A DNA stretch of 64,000 nt, taken from the NCBI GenBank assembly GCA_007679095.1, contig VEFU01000007.1, positions 45,281 through 109,280 on the forward strand, read 5' to 3'. Below, in pieces: positions 47,780-56,646 of this stretch (its first letter is position 1; each line of letters opens with the position of its first letter). The stretch comes from Paenibacillus bovis (GTDB lineage Bacteria > Bacillota > Bacilli > Bacillales > Bacillaceae_C). The notes under the pieces are model-generated. The model saw only the letters and a program-made list of their open reading frames with translations. It ran no database searches and had not been told where the DNA came from. The translations under genes were made by a program, and so were the position numbers.

Positions 47780-48652
47780 TTGAGGAAATTATGGTGTGGA
47801 ACTCTTATTATTCTAATTATGTCATTATTAGTAGCGTGCGGGCAAACAGCTACACCTACTAAATCTAAAGATGGGAAAAGTGGTAGCAGTACTACAGAAA
47901 ATATAAGTGATTTGACATTATCTGAAGTACTTGAAAAATCAACAGAAGCAAATAAGAATTTAAAAAGCTTTTCTACAAAAATGGACTTAAATTATAAGAT
48001 GAATGTTAAAAATATCACTATGGATACAAAATCCAAATTGGACATGAAAATTATTTTGGATCCAATAAACGTTCATCAAAAAATGGAATACTTTATGACA
48101 TTAGGTGAACAAAAACAAGAACAAAGTGTTGTTATGGATATGTATTTAACAGAAGATGGATTCTTTATGTTTGAACCAACGCAAGAATTATGGATGAAAC
48201 TACCGATTGACTTAAAAGACCAATTTCTTGAATTAGAAAATAGTCAAACAAATCCAGCTGATCAATTGGAAGAATTAAAGAATTTTGAAGAAGATTTTAC
48301 ATTTGAACAAGATAACGAAAATTTCATATTAACGTTAAAAGCAGAAGGGGAAAAATTTGAAGAGTTTTTAAAAGAAACTGCTATAAGTTCGATGCCAGAG
48401 GATATGCAAATTGACGCCAGTCTTGCTGACTTCATGACATTTAATAACGTGGAATATGAAATTTACATTGATAAAGAAACATTCTTTACTTCCAAATTAA
48501 ATATTATGATGGATATTGAAGCAGATCTTGAAGGTGAAAAAATGAATATTGTACAAGAAATTACTTCTAGCTATGCTGAATTTAATGCGATAGATAGCAT
48601 AGAAGTTCCTCAAGAAGCTTTGGATAATGCAAAAGAGATAGATAATAACTAA
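47780..48652 (+). CDS. DUF6612-like lipoprotein
   Basis: This 290-residue protein starts with a signal peptide and lipobox (LWCGTLIILIMSLLVACGQT). The mature part, after a Ser/Lys/Thr-rich linker, is a LolA/LppX-like beta-rich domain with alternating hydrophobic strands (FSTKMDLNYKMNVKNITMDT, YEIYIDKETFFTSKLNIMMD), as in the DUF6612 lipoproteins of Bacillaceae. A lipid- or ligand-binding role outside the membrane is inferred from the fold pattern only. The start is TTG behind GGGGAG. Confidence 0.8.
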   Translation: MRKLWCGTLIILIMSLLVACGQTATPTKSKDGKSGSSTTENISDLTLSEVLEKSTEANKNLKSFSTKMDLNYKMNVKNITMDTKSKLDMKIILDPINVHQKMEYFMTLGEQKQEQSVVMDMYLTEDGFFMFEPTQELWMKLPIDLKDQFLELENSQTNPADQLEELKNFEEDFTFEQDNENFILTLKAEGEKFEEFLKETAISSMPEDMQIDASLADFMTFNNVEYEIYIDKETFFTSKLNIMMDIEADLEGEKMNIVQEITSSYAEFNAIDSIEVPQEALDNAKEIDNN

Positions 48653-48655
48653 AAT

Positions 48656-48720
48656 ATGAAAAGCCGGAGAAGGTTTTACCTCTATATGAGATTAAAACCG
48701 AAACTCGGGCTTTTTCTTTT
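48656..48720. terminator. Bidirectional terminator downstream of the DUF6612 gene
   Basis: AAAAGCCGGAG and GGTTTTA face TAAAACC and CTCGGGCTTTT in a long interrupted stem followed by TCTTTTTT on the plus strand, between converging genes. Confidence 0.75.
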
Positions 48721-48721
48721 T

Positions 48722-49051
48722 TCATTCACTCGTAAAATTCTGCAATATTCCCATACCTTCAATATGGGATCTTGCTTCCTCATCCCCTAGTTGATGAATC
48801 ATTTCATATATTTTCACTAAATTTCCATCATATCGATCATTTGGAGCATCGTTATGGTATTCTTGAATAGGGGTCATAGCACGAATAGTTTCATCACTTC
48901 TATTATCAATGTTTGCATTAAAGAGGCGACGTAACTGCTTAATTTCACTCTGTGTTGCTTCAATTTTAAATTGCCACGGCGACGCATTTGGTACAGTCAG
49001 AATTTCTCCGGGACCAATGGATACATAATATGTTTGCTTATTGTCATCCAC
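48722..49051 (-). CDS. Conserved small protein of unknown function
   Basis: This 109-residue protein reads MDDNKQTYYVSIGPGEILTV, then WQFKIEATQSEIKQLRRLFN and ends EGMGILQNFTSE. The first half is beta-rich, the second is helical and acidic. No signal peptide, membrane segment or catalytic motif is seen. Homologues in Bacillus are often labelled hydrolase or acyltransferase without support; I would not use that label. AGGAGGT... lies upstream. Confidence 0.75.
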   Translation of the reverse strand: MDDNKQTYYVSIGPGEILTVPNASPWQFKIEATQSEIKQLRRLFNANIDNRSDETIRAMTPIQEYHNDAPNDRYDGNLVKIYEMIHQLGDEEARSHIEGMGILQNFTSE

Positions 49052-49210
49052 AATTCCTCAACCTCCTATTTCTCTCAGTCAATTAATTATTGTTATATTA
49101 CCGCTTCAGAGAAAATTTATTCCTAAGCAACTAGGAATAAATTAAACGCATTTGTTCGTCATAATTGGGGTATAAGAAAACAGACATGATAGAAGAAAGA
49201 GGTGACACAC

Positions 49211-49456
49211 TTGAAACTAGTCGATGAAATATTTGAAATGTACCGTAACAAATTAACAGAAGATGAAGAAGACCTAGATATGGTTACCTTTGCAGTATTA
49301 GAAAATTTTGATCGCAAAGAGCTATTAGAACTTATCGAAGAAATGGATGATCACGAACTACAATATTTTGTTCGCCTTTATTTACTAGAATCACTTAAAG
49401 GTAAATTCGCCCAAGTAGACGAAAACTACCAGTACGAATCCAAAAACCTTCATTAG
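49211..49456 (+). CDS. DUF6154-like small acidic protein
   Basis: This protein of about 81 residues reads LKLVDEIFEMYRNKLTEDEE and FDRKELLELIEEMDDHELQY. It is strongly acidic, helical and without Cys. The TTG at 49211 has AGAGGTG six bases upstream; an in-frame GTG three codons earlier lies inside the ribosome site. It resembles DUF6154 proteins of Bacillaceae, of unknown function. Confidence 0.75.
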   Translation: MKLVDEIFEMYRNKLTEDEEDLDMVTFAVLENFDRKELLELIEEMDDHELQYFVRLYLLESLKGKFAQVDENYQYESKNLH

Positions 49457-49479
49457 GATACATAGAAAGCGAAAGGACT

Positions 49480-49640
49480 GTTTTAAGGGAGACCGGAAAA
49501 TGTACTTCAACAAAGTAGTCCCCATTCAAACTTCCATGGGTTAAGATTATTTAAGCCCGAGCCCCTGCCACCTGGAAAGTGTGAGGACCTGTTTATCGAT
49601 GAGGGTAGTTGAAAGAGTGTGACGTTGACATTTACACAAA
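49480..49640 (+). ncRNA. Possible structured RNA or leader of unknown family
   Basis: This 160-base stretch has no reading frame but is less AT-rich than usual intergenic DNA and has pairing potential: GGGTTAA facing TTTAAGCCC, CTTCAAC facing GTTGAAAG, and AAATGT facing ACATTT across its length. I cannot match it to a known RNA family from memory, and the strand is uncertain. Confidence 0.3.
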
Positions 49641-49642
49641 AA

Positions 49643-49696
49643 TAACCTGATTCAAGTAAGGTGCAGTTTACCTTTTTTGAATCAGGTTATTTGCGT
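49643..49696. terminator. Long hairpin between the putative RNA and 52-bp array 2
   Basis: AAATAACCTGATTCAA faces TTGAATCAGGTTATTT, a perfect 16-bp stem with a 23-base loop. The T-rich side is stronger on the minus strand (TTTTTGTG), so it may stop transcription coming from the array side as well as from DUF6154. Confidence 0.7.
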
Positions 49697-49709
49697 TTAT
49701 GAATTTTTT

Positions 49710-50437
49710 CCAGCTTGGTACGATGACGAGTTTAGCGTGACCTCTTCGATCAAATTTTCCTCCAACCGGGCACGATCAACACTCCATTGTTACCACTTCA
49801 TTCAATTTTCCCTCCAACTGGGTACGATGAAACGCTCAACGTGACCTCTTCAATCAAATTTTCATCCAACCGGGCATGATGAACGCTCCAATGTGACCTC
49901 ATCAATCAAATTTTCATCCAACCGGGCATGATGAACACTCCAGCGTGACCGCTCCTTTCATTTCTGCCTTCAACTGGGCACGATCAACGCTCCTGCGTGA
50001 CCACTCCATTCCATTTTTCCTTCAACCAGGCATGATGAACCCTTCAGCGTGACCACTCCTTTCAATTCTTCCTTCAACCGGGCACGATGACGCCTCCAGC
50101 GTGACCACTCCATTCCATTTTTCCTTCAACCGGGCACGATCAACGCTCCATTGTTACCACTTCAATCAATTTCCCTTCCAACCGGGCACAATGACGCCTT
50201 CAACGTGACCGATCCTTTCAATTCTCCCTTCAACCGGGCATGATGAACACTCCAGCGTGACCACTTCGTTCAACTTTTCCTTCAACTGGGCACGATCAAC
50301 GCTCCATTGTTACCACCTCAATCAATTTCCCTTCCAACCGGGCACAATGACGCCTTCAACGTGACCACTCCTTTCAATTCTTCCTCCAACCTGACACGAT
50401 GAACACGCAAGTAGCAAATCAATAATTCATGAAATTA
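49710..50437. repeat. 52-bp tandem array 2 (14 units)
   Basis: Units begin at 49710 and then every 52 bp (49762, 49814 ... 50386); the last is degenerate after about 20 bases. The consensus opens CCAACCGGGCACGATGAACG, continues CTCCAGCGTGACCACTCCTT and ends TCAATTTTCCTT. Units differ at many positions but no unit has gained or lost a base. Units 9-10 and 12-13 are almost identical, showing a 156-bp (three-unit) higher-order duplication. No frame is open through it. It lies between converging DUF6154 and dps genes. Confidence 0.95.
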
Positions 50438-50473
50438 AAATAGCCTCCAACTTTTAAAGTTGGAAGCCTTGAT
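50437..50473 (-). terminator. Terminator after dps
   Basis: GGCTTCCAACTTT faces AAAGTTGGAGGCT on the minus strand, followed by ATTTTA, 11 bases after the dps stop. Confidence 0.8.
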
Positions 50474-50483
50474 TATTTATACT

Positions 50484-50930
50484 TTATTTTGATACAAATG
50501 CATTTAGCATCCATACGTGTTTTTCAAGTGGCTTGTAAATGCCAAGTAGTATATCTGCGGTTGTATCATCTTCTGATTCAATTGCGGTACTAATTGCATC
50601 TTTTGATTCATCAATGATTGTATTAAAGTCGTTTACAATTGCTTGGACCATTTTGTTCGTATCTTCATTACCTTTTGCCTCTTTAATGGTGGCTTTTTCA
50701 AGAGATTCCTTCAATGTTCCAAGTGGTTTCCCTTCTAATTGTAAAATACGTTCCGCTAATTCATCTAAATTTTCTGCTGCTTCATTATATAATTCTTCAA
50801 ATTTTTCATGTAAGGTGAAAAAATGCGGACCTTTCACAAACCAATGGAAATTATGTAGTTTTGTATATAATACCGTCCAGTTAGCTACTTGTTGATTCAA
50901 ACTGTCTACTAATTTATTTGTATCTGCCAT
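50484..50930 (-). CDS. dps: Dps/MrgA-type DNA-protecting ferritin
   Basis: This 148-residue protein has the Dps ferroxidase signature at the dimer interface: HNFHWFVKGPHFFTLHEKFEELYNE is the region holding the conserved His and Asp/Glu ligands, here starting near residue 26. Dps forms 12-subunit shells that oxidise ferrous iron with hydrogen peroxide and protect DNA. In B. subtilis the gene at this locus is sigma-B controlled. No PerR box was recognised upstream. GGAGGGATAAC precedes the ATG. Confidence 0.92.
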   Translation of the reverse strand: MADTNKLVDSLNQQVANWTVLYTKLHNFHWFVKGPHFFTLHEKFEELYNEAAENLDELAERILQLEGKPLGTLKESLEKATIKEAKGNEDTNKMVQAIVNDFNTIIDESKDAISTAIESEDDTTADILLGIYKPLEKHVWMLNAFVSK

Positions 50931-51054
50931 TGTTATCCCTCCTGTTATTCCTTACCCTAGTTAAGATTCCTTTAAACATATGGTATCTTTCCCAATTCGA
51001 GTTGAATTATGCTAAAATAAAGTACACTGTTTACACGAAGGAAGCGAAGGTACA

Positions 51055-51282
51055 TTGAAGTATATTTTTTTAATGATGATTCGAATATATCAAAAAGTAA
51101 TTTCTCCATTAAAGCCTCCTACTTGCCGCTTCTATCCTACTTGTTCGCAGTATGGCATAGAGGCTATAACAAGATTTGGAGCCTTGCGTGGCGGATGGCT
51201 AACGATAAAAAGAATAGGTAAATGTCACCCTTTCCATCCAGGTGGGTTTGATCCTGTTCCAGAAAGTGATAATAAAAAATAG
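51055..51282 (+). CDS. yidD: Membrane protein insertion efficiency factor YidD
   Basis: This 75-residue protein has the YidD signature [23 protein letters not shown] (split here by its Cys pair) and [15 protein letters not shown], with three conserved Cys and an N-terminal amphipathic helix. It assists YidC/Oxa1-type insertion of membrane proteins. The start is TTG behind AAGGAAGCGAAGG. Named YtjA in B. subtilis. Confidence 0.93.
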   Translation: MKYIFLMMIRIYQKVISPLKPPTCRFYPTCSQYGIEAITRFGALRGGWLTIKRIGKCHPFHPGGFDPVPESDNKK

Positions 51283-51326
51283 CTTACTAGTTGATTTTTT
51301 AGTTAAAATCCAGTAAGCTATTTTTT
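51279..51326 (+). terminator. Terminator after yidD
   Basis: AATAGCTTACT faces AGTAAGCTATT and is followed by TTTTGG; the stem starts at the yidD stop codon. Confidence 0.8.
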
Positions 51327-51372
51327 GGGTTTTAAATCGGAATCATTCCTATTATGCAATTGGAGGATTTAT

Positions 51373-52317
51373 ATGACGAAAATAAAATTATTTTTTTCCA
51401 TCGCGATGATATTTGCTTTACTCGTCGGATGTAGTGATACAGGTAAGAAAGAAGATGGACAGATTAATGTCTATACTACAGTGTTTCCAATTCAATATTT
51501 TACAGAGCAAATTGGCGGAGAATTCGTAGATGTAACATCTGTTTATCCTCCTGGTACAGATGAACATACTTATGATCCATCACAAAAGGATATGATGGCT
51601 ATTGCCGATTCTGATTTGTTTTTATATATTGGCTACGGACTAGAAGCTTTTGCAAAAAAAGCAGAGAAAACATTAAAAAATGAGGATGTAACTTTTATAG
51701 CAATTGGAGAAAAAATAGATCTGCATTCTAGCCATGATGAAGAGGTTGAACACTCGGAAGAAGATCATGATGAACATGAAGGCCATCATCACGGTGATAT
51801 TGATCCCCATGTTTGGTTAAATCCAATTTATGCGAAGCAATTAGCTCATGAAATTTTTGATGCTTTATCGAAGGAAGCTCCGGAACATGCGGAACAGTTT
51901 CAAACGAACTTGGACGAATTAACAAAACAATTAGATCAATTACATCAAGATTTTAAAAGTGTGGCCGAAAACGCTAAACGAAAGAAATTTCTAGTTGCCC
52001 ATGCAGCCTATGGATATTGGGAATCACGTTATGACTTAGAACAAATTTCAATAGCCGGAATCTCATCCACGGAAGAACCTTCACAGCGAAAGCTAACGAA
52101 TATTGTAGATATGATTAAAACTGAAGATATTCCATATATTCTTTTTGAGCAAAATATAAATTCGAAACTGGCAGAAATCGTGCAGGCAGAAACAAACATA
52201 GATAAACTTTATATTCATAATTTAGCAGTATTAACGGAGAAAGAGATCGCAAATGAAGAAACATATTTTACATTAATGGAGAAAAATATAGAAGTATTAG
52301 AAAAAGCATTAAATTAA
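51373..52317 (+). CDS. Zinc-type ABC transporter substrate-binding lipoprotein
   Basis: This 314-residue protein has a signal peptide with lipobox (IFALLVGCSD) and the cluster A-I solute-binding fold (VYTTVFPIQYFTEQIGG, PPGTDEHTYDPSQ). A His/Asp/Glu-rich loop, HSSHDEEVEHSEEDHDEHEG followed by HHHGDIDPHVW (about residues 115-150), is typical of zinc-binding members such as ZnuA/AdcA. GGAGG precedes the ATG at 51373. No permease or ATPase gene is next to it, and no Zur box was recognised, so it probably serves a transporter encoded elsewhere. Confidence 0.9.
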   Translation: MTKIKLFFSIAMIFALLVGCSDTGKKEDGQINVYTTVFPIQYFTEQIGGEFVDVTSVYPPGTDEHTYDPSQKDMMAIADSDLFLYIGYGLEAFAKKAEKTLKNEDVTFIAIGEKIDLHSSHDEEVEHSEEDHDEHEGHHHGDIDPHVWLNPIYAKQLAHEIFDALSKEAPEHAEQFQTNLDELTKQLDQLHQDFKSVAENAKRKKFLVAHAAYGYWESRYDLEQISIAGISSTEEPSQRKLTNIVDMIKTEDIPYILFEQNINSKLAEIVQAETNIDKLYIHNLAVLTEKEIANEETYFTLMEKNIEVLEKALN

Positions 52318-52330
52318 CAGGGAAGAGTGA

Positions 52331-53449
52331 CTACCTCTTCCCTGCTTTATATTCCTCATGTAATATAGTCACTTGATTAATTCTCTTTTTATTAATAGAA
52401 AATCCTAAGCCTGGACTTTTTGGTGTAGCGATCTCACCATTATGTACCTCAATCATTGGGTCAATAATATCTTCATGCCAATAATGATTGGAAGAGGATA
52501 AATCCCCTGGGAGTGTAAAGCCTGGTAACGAAGCTAAAGCGATATTATGAGCACGAGAAATTCCAAATTCTATCATACCACCACACCATACATCGATGTT
52601 ATTAGCCACACATATATCATGAATTTTCTTCGCATTCGTAAGTCCACCTACTCGACCTACTTTAATATTCATTACCTTACAGCTTCCTAGTTGAATTGCG
52701 CTGTAAGCATCATGATAATTTGTAATACTCTCATCGAGACATATCGGTGTATTCATTTGCTTTTGCAAAACTGCATGATCCACAATATCATTTACTGCAA
52801 GAGGCTGTTCAATCATCAACAAATTAAAGTCATCAAGTGCCTTTAATTTGTCGATATCGTTTAATGTATAAGCGGAATTTGCATCTGCCATCATTGATAT
52901 ATGTGGAAATCTACTTCTAATTCCTTGGATAAACTGGTAATCATTTTTGGGGTTAATTTTTACTTTAATCCGTTTATAGCCTTGTGAGCTTAATTGTTCT
53001 GTTTGCTTCAAGGCATCCTCCAGATTATTTGTTGCAACAACGGCGCCTGCTAATACAGATGTTCTTACACCACCAATATACTCTGCAAGAGGGATATTTT
53101 CTCGTTTTGCAAACAAATCCCATATTGCGGTCTCCATACCTGCTTTCGCCATTTCATTTTTTCTAATAGATTGAAAGAGAGTTGTAACATCATCTGGTTG
53201 TTTAATCGGTTTTTTAAAAATAATCGGAATTAATAAATCTTTCAGCATATGTAGTGCTGTCTTAATAGTCTCCTCTGTGTACCATGGGGAGGAGAAAGCA
53301 ACACACTCTCCATAGCCACATAAACCATCCTCATCCATCACTTCTATGACAATAGCCTGCCTAGTAGATACAGTTCCTAAATGAGTAATGAATGGTTTTT
53401 TTAATGGCATTTCAATAACCGTTAGATTCACTTGTTTTATGTGTATCAT
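52331..53449 (-). CDS. menC: o-Succinylbenzoate synthase
   Basis: This 372-residue enolase-superfamily protein has the catalytic Lys in RIKVKINPKND, metal ligands in MMADANSAY, LLMIEQPLA and CLDESITN, and a late Lys in KVMNIKVGRVGG. It dehydrates SHCHC to o-succinylbenzoate in menaquinone synthesis. Proteins of this type in Bacillaceae can also racemise N-acylamino acids, but the men context supports MenC. It overlaps menE by four bases. Confidence 0.94.
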   Translation of the reverse strand: MIHIKQVNLTVIEMPLKKPFITHLGTVSTRQAIVIEVMDEDGLCGYGECVAFSSPWYTEETIKTALHMLKDLLIPIIFKKPIKQPDDVTTLFQSIRKNEMAKAGMETAIWDLFAKRENIPLAEYIGGVRTSVLAGAVVATNNLEDALKQTEQLSSQGYKRIKVKINPKNDYQFIQGIRSRFPHISMMADANSAYTLNDIDKLKALDDFNLLMIEQPLAVNDIVDHAVLQKQMNTPICLDESITNYHDAYSAIQLGSCKVMNIKVGRVGGLTNAKKIHDICVANNIDVWCGGMIEFGISRAHNIALASLPGFTLPGDLSSSNHYWHEDIIDPMIEVHNGEIATPKSPGLGFSINKKRINQVTILHEEYKAGKR

Positions 53450-54927
53450 GAACTATCACCATCTACTAGTAATTGTGGTAACTTTCGTCTTTGTAATTTA
53501 TTTGCACCGTTGCGTGGCAATTCTTCTACTTGTATAATCTTCTTTGGTACTTTGTAAGACGCTAATCTTTCTTGACAGAATTGAATAAGTTCTGATGAAG
53601 TTACTTGTTTATCCGCTACAATAAAGGCATATGGAACTTGTCCCCATTCACTATCCTCTATTCCAGTAACTCCAGCTTCCAATACCCCATCGTATTCCAT
53701 CAATGTGGCTTCAATTTCAGCGGGATATATATTTTCACCGCCAGAAATAATTAAATCAGAACGACGATCTAACACATATAAGAAACCTTCATCATCTATG
53801 TATCCTACATCACTTGAAGAAAACCATCCATGTTGAAATGCTTTTTCATTAACATCAGGAAGATTAAAATATCCTTGGGTTACATTAGGACCTTTTAACA
53901 TTATTTCCCCTGCCTCGAAAGGTGCAGCAATTTCACCATTATTCATAATCTTAATTTGGGCAGGAAATAATGGTTTACCTGCAGAACCTAACTTTTCCAT
54001 ACTATCCTCTGGTGCGAGTGTGACAATTTGCGAGCATGTTTCCGTCATTCCATATGTTTGGAAAACAGGTATCCCTTTTTCCTTACATTTTTGTAATATC
54101 GGGTATGGAGCAGGTCCACCACCTAACAACATACAACGGAAATTTTCATGATATACGTTGTCTCCAAGTTCATTTAGCATGCGACTAAGCATATTGGAGA
54201 CAGAAGACATGATAGTGATATTACCTGAAATTAGCATGTTATTTGCTATAACTGGATTAAATTTCTCCATTAGATAAACTGGAATACCATAGATGACACT
54301 TCTCATTAAAATGGAAAAACCACTTATATGGTAAAGAGGAAGCGAACATAACCAAGCATCATTTGAGTGTAATCCAAGATTTAAAGAAGACCCGATTGCA
54401 CTCCACCAGTGATTACCATATGTTTGAATGACACCCTTTGGTTTACCAGTTGTCCCAGATGTATACATAATCGAACAAACATCATGTAATATAAAATTCT
54501 CTCTAATCTGAAAGGTTGTAGATTTCATTCCTAGTATATCTTCACTTGTATAAAAAGGAATATTCGTAAAGCGATGAAGGTCTTCAGCCGTTTGTCTAAA
54601 ATCACGATCATATAAAAGAATTGTTGCTTTACTGTCTTTCACTTGAAAATGTAATTCAGCAACAGTTAATCGATTATTTAAAAAAACAATTTCTTTCCCT
54701 AGTTGTTGTAAAGCATGAAGGACCCACACTGTTTCTGGATGATTCTTCATGAGAATCGCAACTCTTGTATCAGTACTTGTAATAATGGAATGAATACGTG
54801 AAGAATAATCATTTACAATTTCCAACATATCATGGAATGTCCAAGTTTGTTCGTTAAATACAAGCCCTATTCGTTGAGGCGTTAAGAAAGCTCTTTGCTG
54901 AAGCCAATTTGGTATTAATTCAACCAC
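53446..54927 (-). CDS. menE: o-Succinylbenzoate-CoA ligase
   Basis: This 493-residue adenylate-forming enzyme has the P-loop-like SIMYTSGTTGKPKGV, the TYGMTETCSQ motif and the C-terminal RNGANKLQRRKL with the catalytic Lys. It activates o-succinylbenzoate with ATP and CoA. The start is GTG behind AGGAGTG. A hairpin lies between menB and menE. Confidence 0.94.
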   Translation of the reverse strand: MVELIPNWLQQRAFLTPQRIGLVFNEQTWTFHDMLEIVNDYSSRIHSIITSTDTRVAILMKNHPETVWVLHALQQLGKEIVFLNNRLTVAELHFQVKDSKATILLYDRDFRQTAEDLHRFTNIPFYTSEDILGMKSTTFQIRENFILHDVCSIMYTSGTTGKPKGVIQTYGNHWWSAIGSSLNLGLHSNDAWLCSLPLYHISGFSILMRSVIYGIPVYLMEKFNPVIANNMLISGNITIMSSVSNMLSRMLNELGDNVYHENFRCMLLGGGPAPYPILQKCKEKGIPVFQTYGMTETCSQIVTLAPEDSMEKLGSAGKPLFPAQIKIMNNGEIAAPFEAGEIMLKGPNVTQGYFNLPDVNEKAFQHGWFSSSDVGYIDDEGFLYVLDRRSDLIISGGENIYPAEIEATLMEYDGVLEAGVTGIEDSEWGQVPYAFIVADKQVTSSELIQFCQERLASYKVPKKIIQVEELPRNGANKLQRRKLPQLLVDGDSS

Positions 54928-54949
54928 TTATAAACACTCCTAACGGAAA

Positions 54950-54982
54950 TAAATGCCTGATGTAAAGTCCACCAGGCATTTC
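54950..54982 (-). terminator. Hairpin between menB and menE, possible attenuator
   Basis: AAATGCCTG faces CAGGCATTT with a 13-base loop on the minus strand, followed by ATTTCC. The T tract is short, so only partial termination is expected. Confidence 0.5.
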
Positions 54983-55009
54983 TCAGTTTCATATATGCAT
55001 CCATGTAAA

Positions 55010-55828
55010 TCAAGGGAAACGAGGGAATTTCCCAAAATCAGGTTTACGCTTCTCTTTAAATGAATCTCTACCTTCTTTTGCTTCATCCGTCGTATAGTAA
55101 AGAAGCGTAGCGTCTCCTGCAAGTTGTTGTAGACCTGCAAGACCGTCCGTATCAGCATTAAATGCTGCTTTAAGGAAACGAAGAGCTGTTGGGCTCTTTT
55201 CTAGCATTTCTTCACACCACTTAACTGTTTCTTCTTCTAATTGCTCTAGTGGTACTACTGTGTTTACTAAGCCCATATCTAGTGCTTCTTGTGCATTGTA
55301 CTGACGGCATAAGAACCAAATTTCTTTTGCTTTCTTATGTCCGACAATACGTGCTAAATATCCAGCACCGTAACCGGCATCAAAACTACCTACTTTAGGT
55401 CCAGTTTGTCCAAAAATTGCATTATCAGCAGCAATCGTTAAATCACATACAACGTGAAGTACATGTCCACCACCAATTGCATATCCAGCCACCATTGCTA
55501 CGACAGGCTTTGGTATAACACGAATTAAACGTTGTAAATCTAGTACATTCAAGCGTGGTATGTTATCGTCTCCCACATAACCACCATGACCTCGTACTTT
55601 TTGATCTCCTCCAGAACAGAATGCTTTCCCGCCTGCTCCTGTTAAAATGATCGCACCAATTGATTCATCATCACGAGCATAAGCAAATGCATCAATCATT
55701 TCACTAACCGTTCTTGGTGTAAATGCGTTATGTACTTCTGGGCGATTAATTGTGATCTTTGCGATTCCATTATACGTTTCATATAAGATATCTTCATATT
55801 CTCTTTCAGATTTCCATTGAATGGCCAT
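55010..55828 (-). CDS. menB: 1,4-Dihydroxy-2-naphthoyl-CoA synthase
   Basis: This 272-residue crotonase-fold enzyme has the oxyanion-hole and active-site segments [35 protein letters not shown] and [17 protein letters not shown]. It closes the second ring to give DHNA-CoA. Length and sequence are typical of MenB. It begins two bases after menH ends. Confidence 0.97.
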   Translation of the reverse strand: MAIQWKSEREYEDILYETYNGIAKITINRPEVHNAFTPRTVSEMIDAFAYARDDESIGAIILTGAGGKAFCSGGDQKVRGHGGYVGDDNIPRLNVLDLQRLIRVIPKPVVAMVAGYAIGGGHVLHVVCDLTIAADNAIFGQTGPKVGSFDAGYGAGYLARIVGHKKAKEIWFLCRQYNAQEALDMGLVNTVVPLEQLEEETVKWCEEMLEKSPTALRFLKAAFNADTDGLAGLQQLAGDATLLYYTTDEAKEGRDSFKEKRKPDFGKFPRFP

Positions 55829-55830
55829 TA

Positions 55831-56646
55831 TTAACCCTCCTTTTTTATATTTAACAAAAAGTTCTTTACTATTGTATCAAACTTTCCCGGATCCTCCACG
55901 TGAATTGCATGTCCTAGACCAGAAAATTCGACTAAATTTGCATGCAGAATCAATTCTTTCATCCGTTGAGCAAGCACACAATATTTCTCATCTAATTCCC
56001 CACACATTAATAGGACAGGCATAGTAAGCTGATCAAGTTTATCCCACCATGAAGGTTGTACCCCAGTACCCATTCCCCTCAAACTATTCATAAGACCAAT
56101 TGGATTATTCTTTAATCGTTGATTCCGTATTCTATTACGGATTTCAATTGATAATAATTGTTGGGATTCGAATAAAGGAATACGTTCCCAGTAATCAACA
56201 AATTTCGCAATACCCTCGTCATGTATCATCTTACATAACTTTTCATCTTGTATAACTCTATTTTTTCTCTCTACTTTTGTTTTTAACCCCGGAGAGCTAC
56301 TCTCCAATAGAAGGGAGCGAACACGATTTGGATGTTTCATTGCAAAACTTAACGCAAGCCTTCCACCCATAGAATAACCTAAAATATGGGCTTGTTTGAC
56401 GGATAACTGATTTAAAATTGTTGCAATATCTTCAGCAACATTATTCATACTGTATCTTTTACTATCAAGTGGTGATTCTGTTTTACCATGACCTAAAATA
56501 TCTATAGTTATTTTTTGAAAAGCTCCACCTAGATGAATATTATCCCATGTAGAACTATCGCCTGTAAAACCGTGTAATAAGACTATTGGCTCACCTTCAC
56601 CAGATACTTGATAAAAATAATCAATACCATTAATTTTTTGTAACAT
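55831..56646 (-). CDS. menH: SHCHC synthase MenH (alpha/beta hydrolase)
   Basis: This 271-residue protein has the nucleophile elbow [11 protein letters not shown], an oxyanion-region [12 protein letters not shown], Asp in [11 protein letters not shown] and His in [10 protein letters not shown]. It removes pyruvate from SEPHCHC, the product of MenD. The ATG at 56646 overlaps the menD stop (TAATG), supporting this start over a longer frame. Confidence 0.92.
   Translation of the reverse strand: MLQKINGIDYFYQVSGEGEPIVLLHGFTGDSSTWDNIHLGGAFQKITIDILGHGKTESPLDSKRYSMNNVAEDIATILNQLSVKQAHILGYSMGGRLALSFAMKHPNRVRSLLLESSSPGLKTKVERKNRVIQDEKLCKMIHDEGIAKFVDYWERIPLFESQQLLSIEIRNRIRNQRLKNNPIGLMNSLRGMGTGVQPSWWDKLDQLTMPVLLMCGELDEKYCVLAQRMKELILHANLVEFSGLGHAIHVEDPGKFDTIVKNFLLNIKKEG

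Noticed and set aside
49710..50437. CRISPR array or coding repeat
   Set aside because: There are no spacers. A period of 52 is not divisible by 3, so a reading frame would shift with every unit, and stops are frequent.
50931..51054. PerR box upstream of dps
   Set aside because: I looked for the TTATAAT-type dyad expected for MrgA-like genes and saw none, which fits a Dps rather than MrgA type of control.
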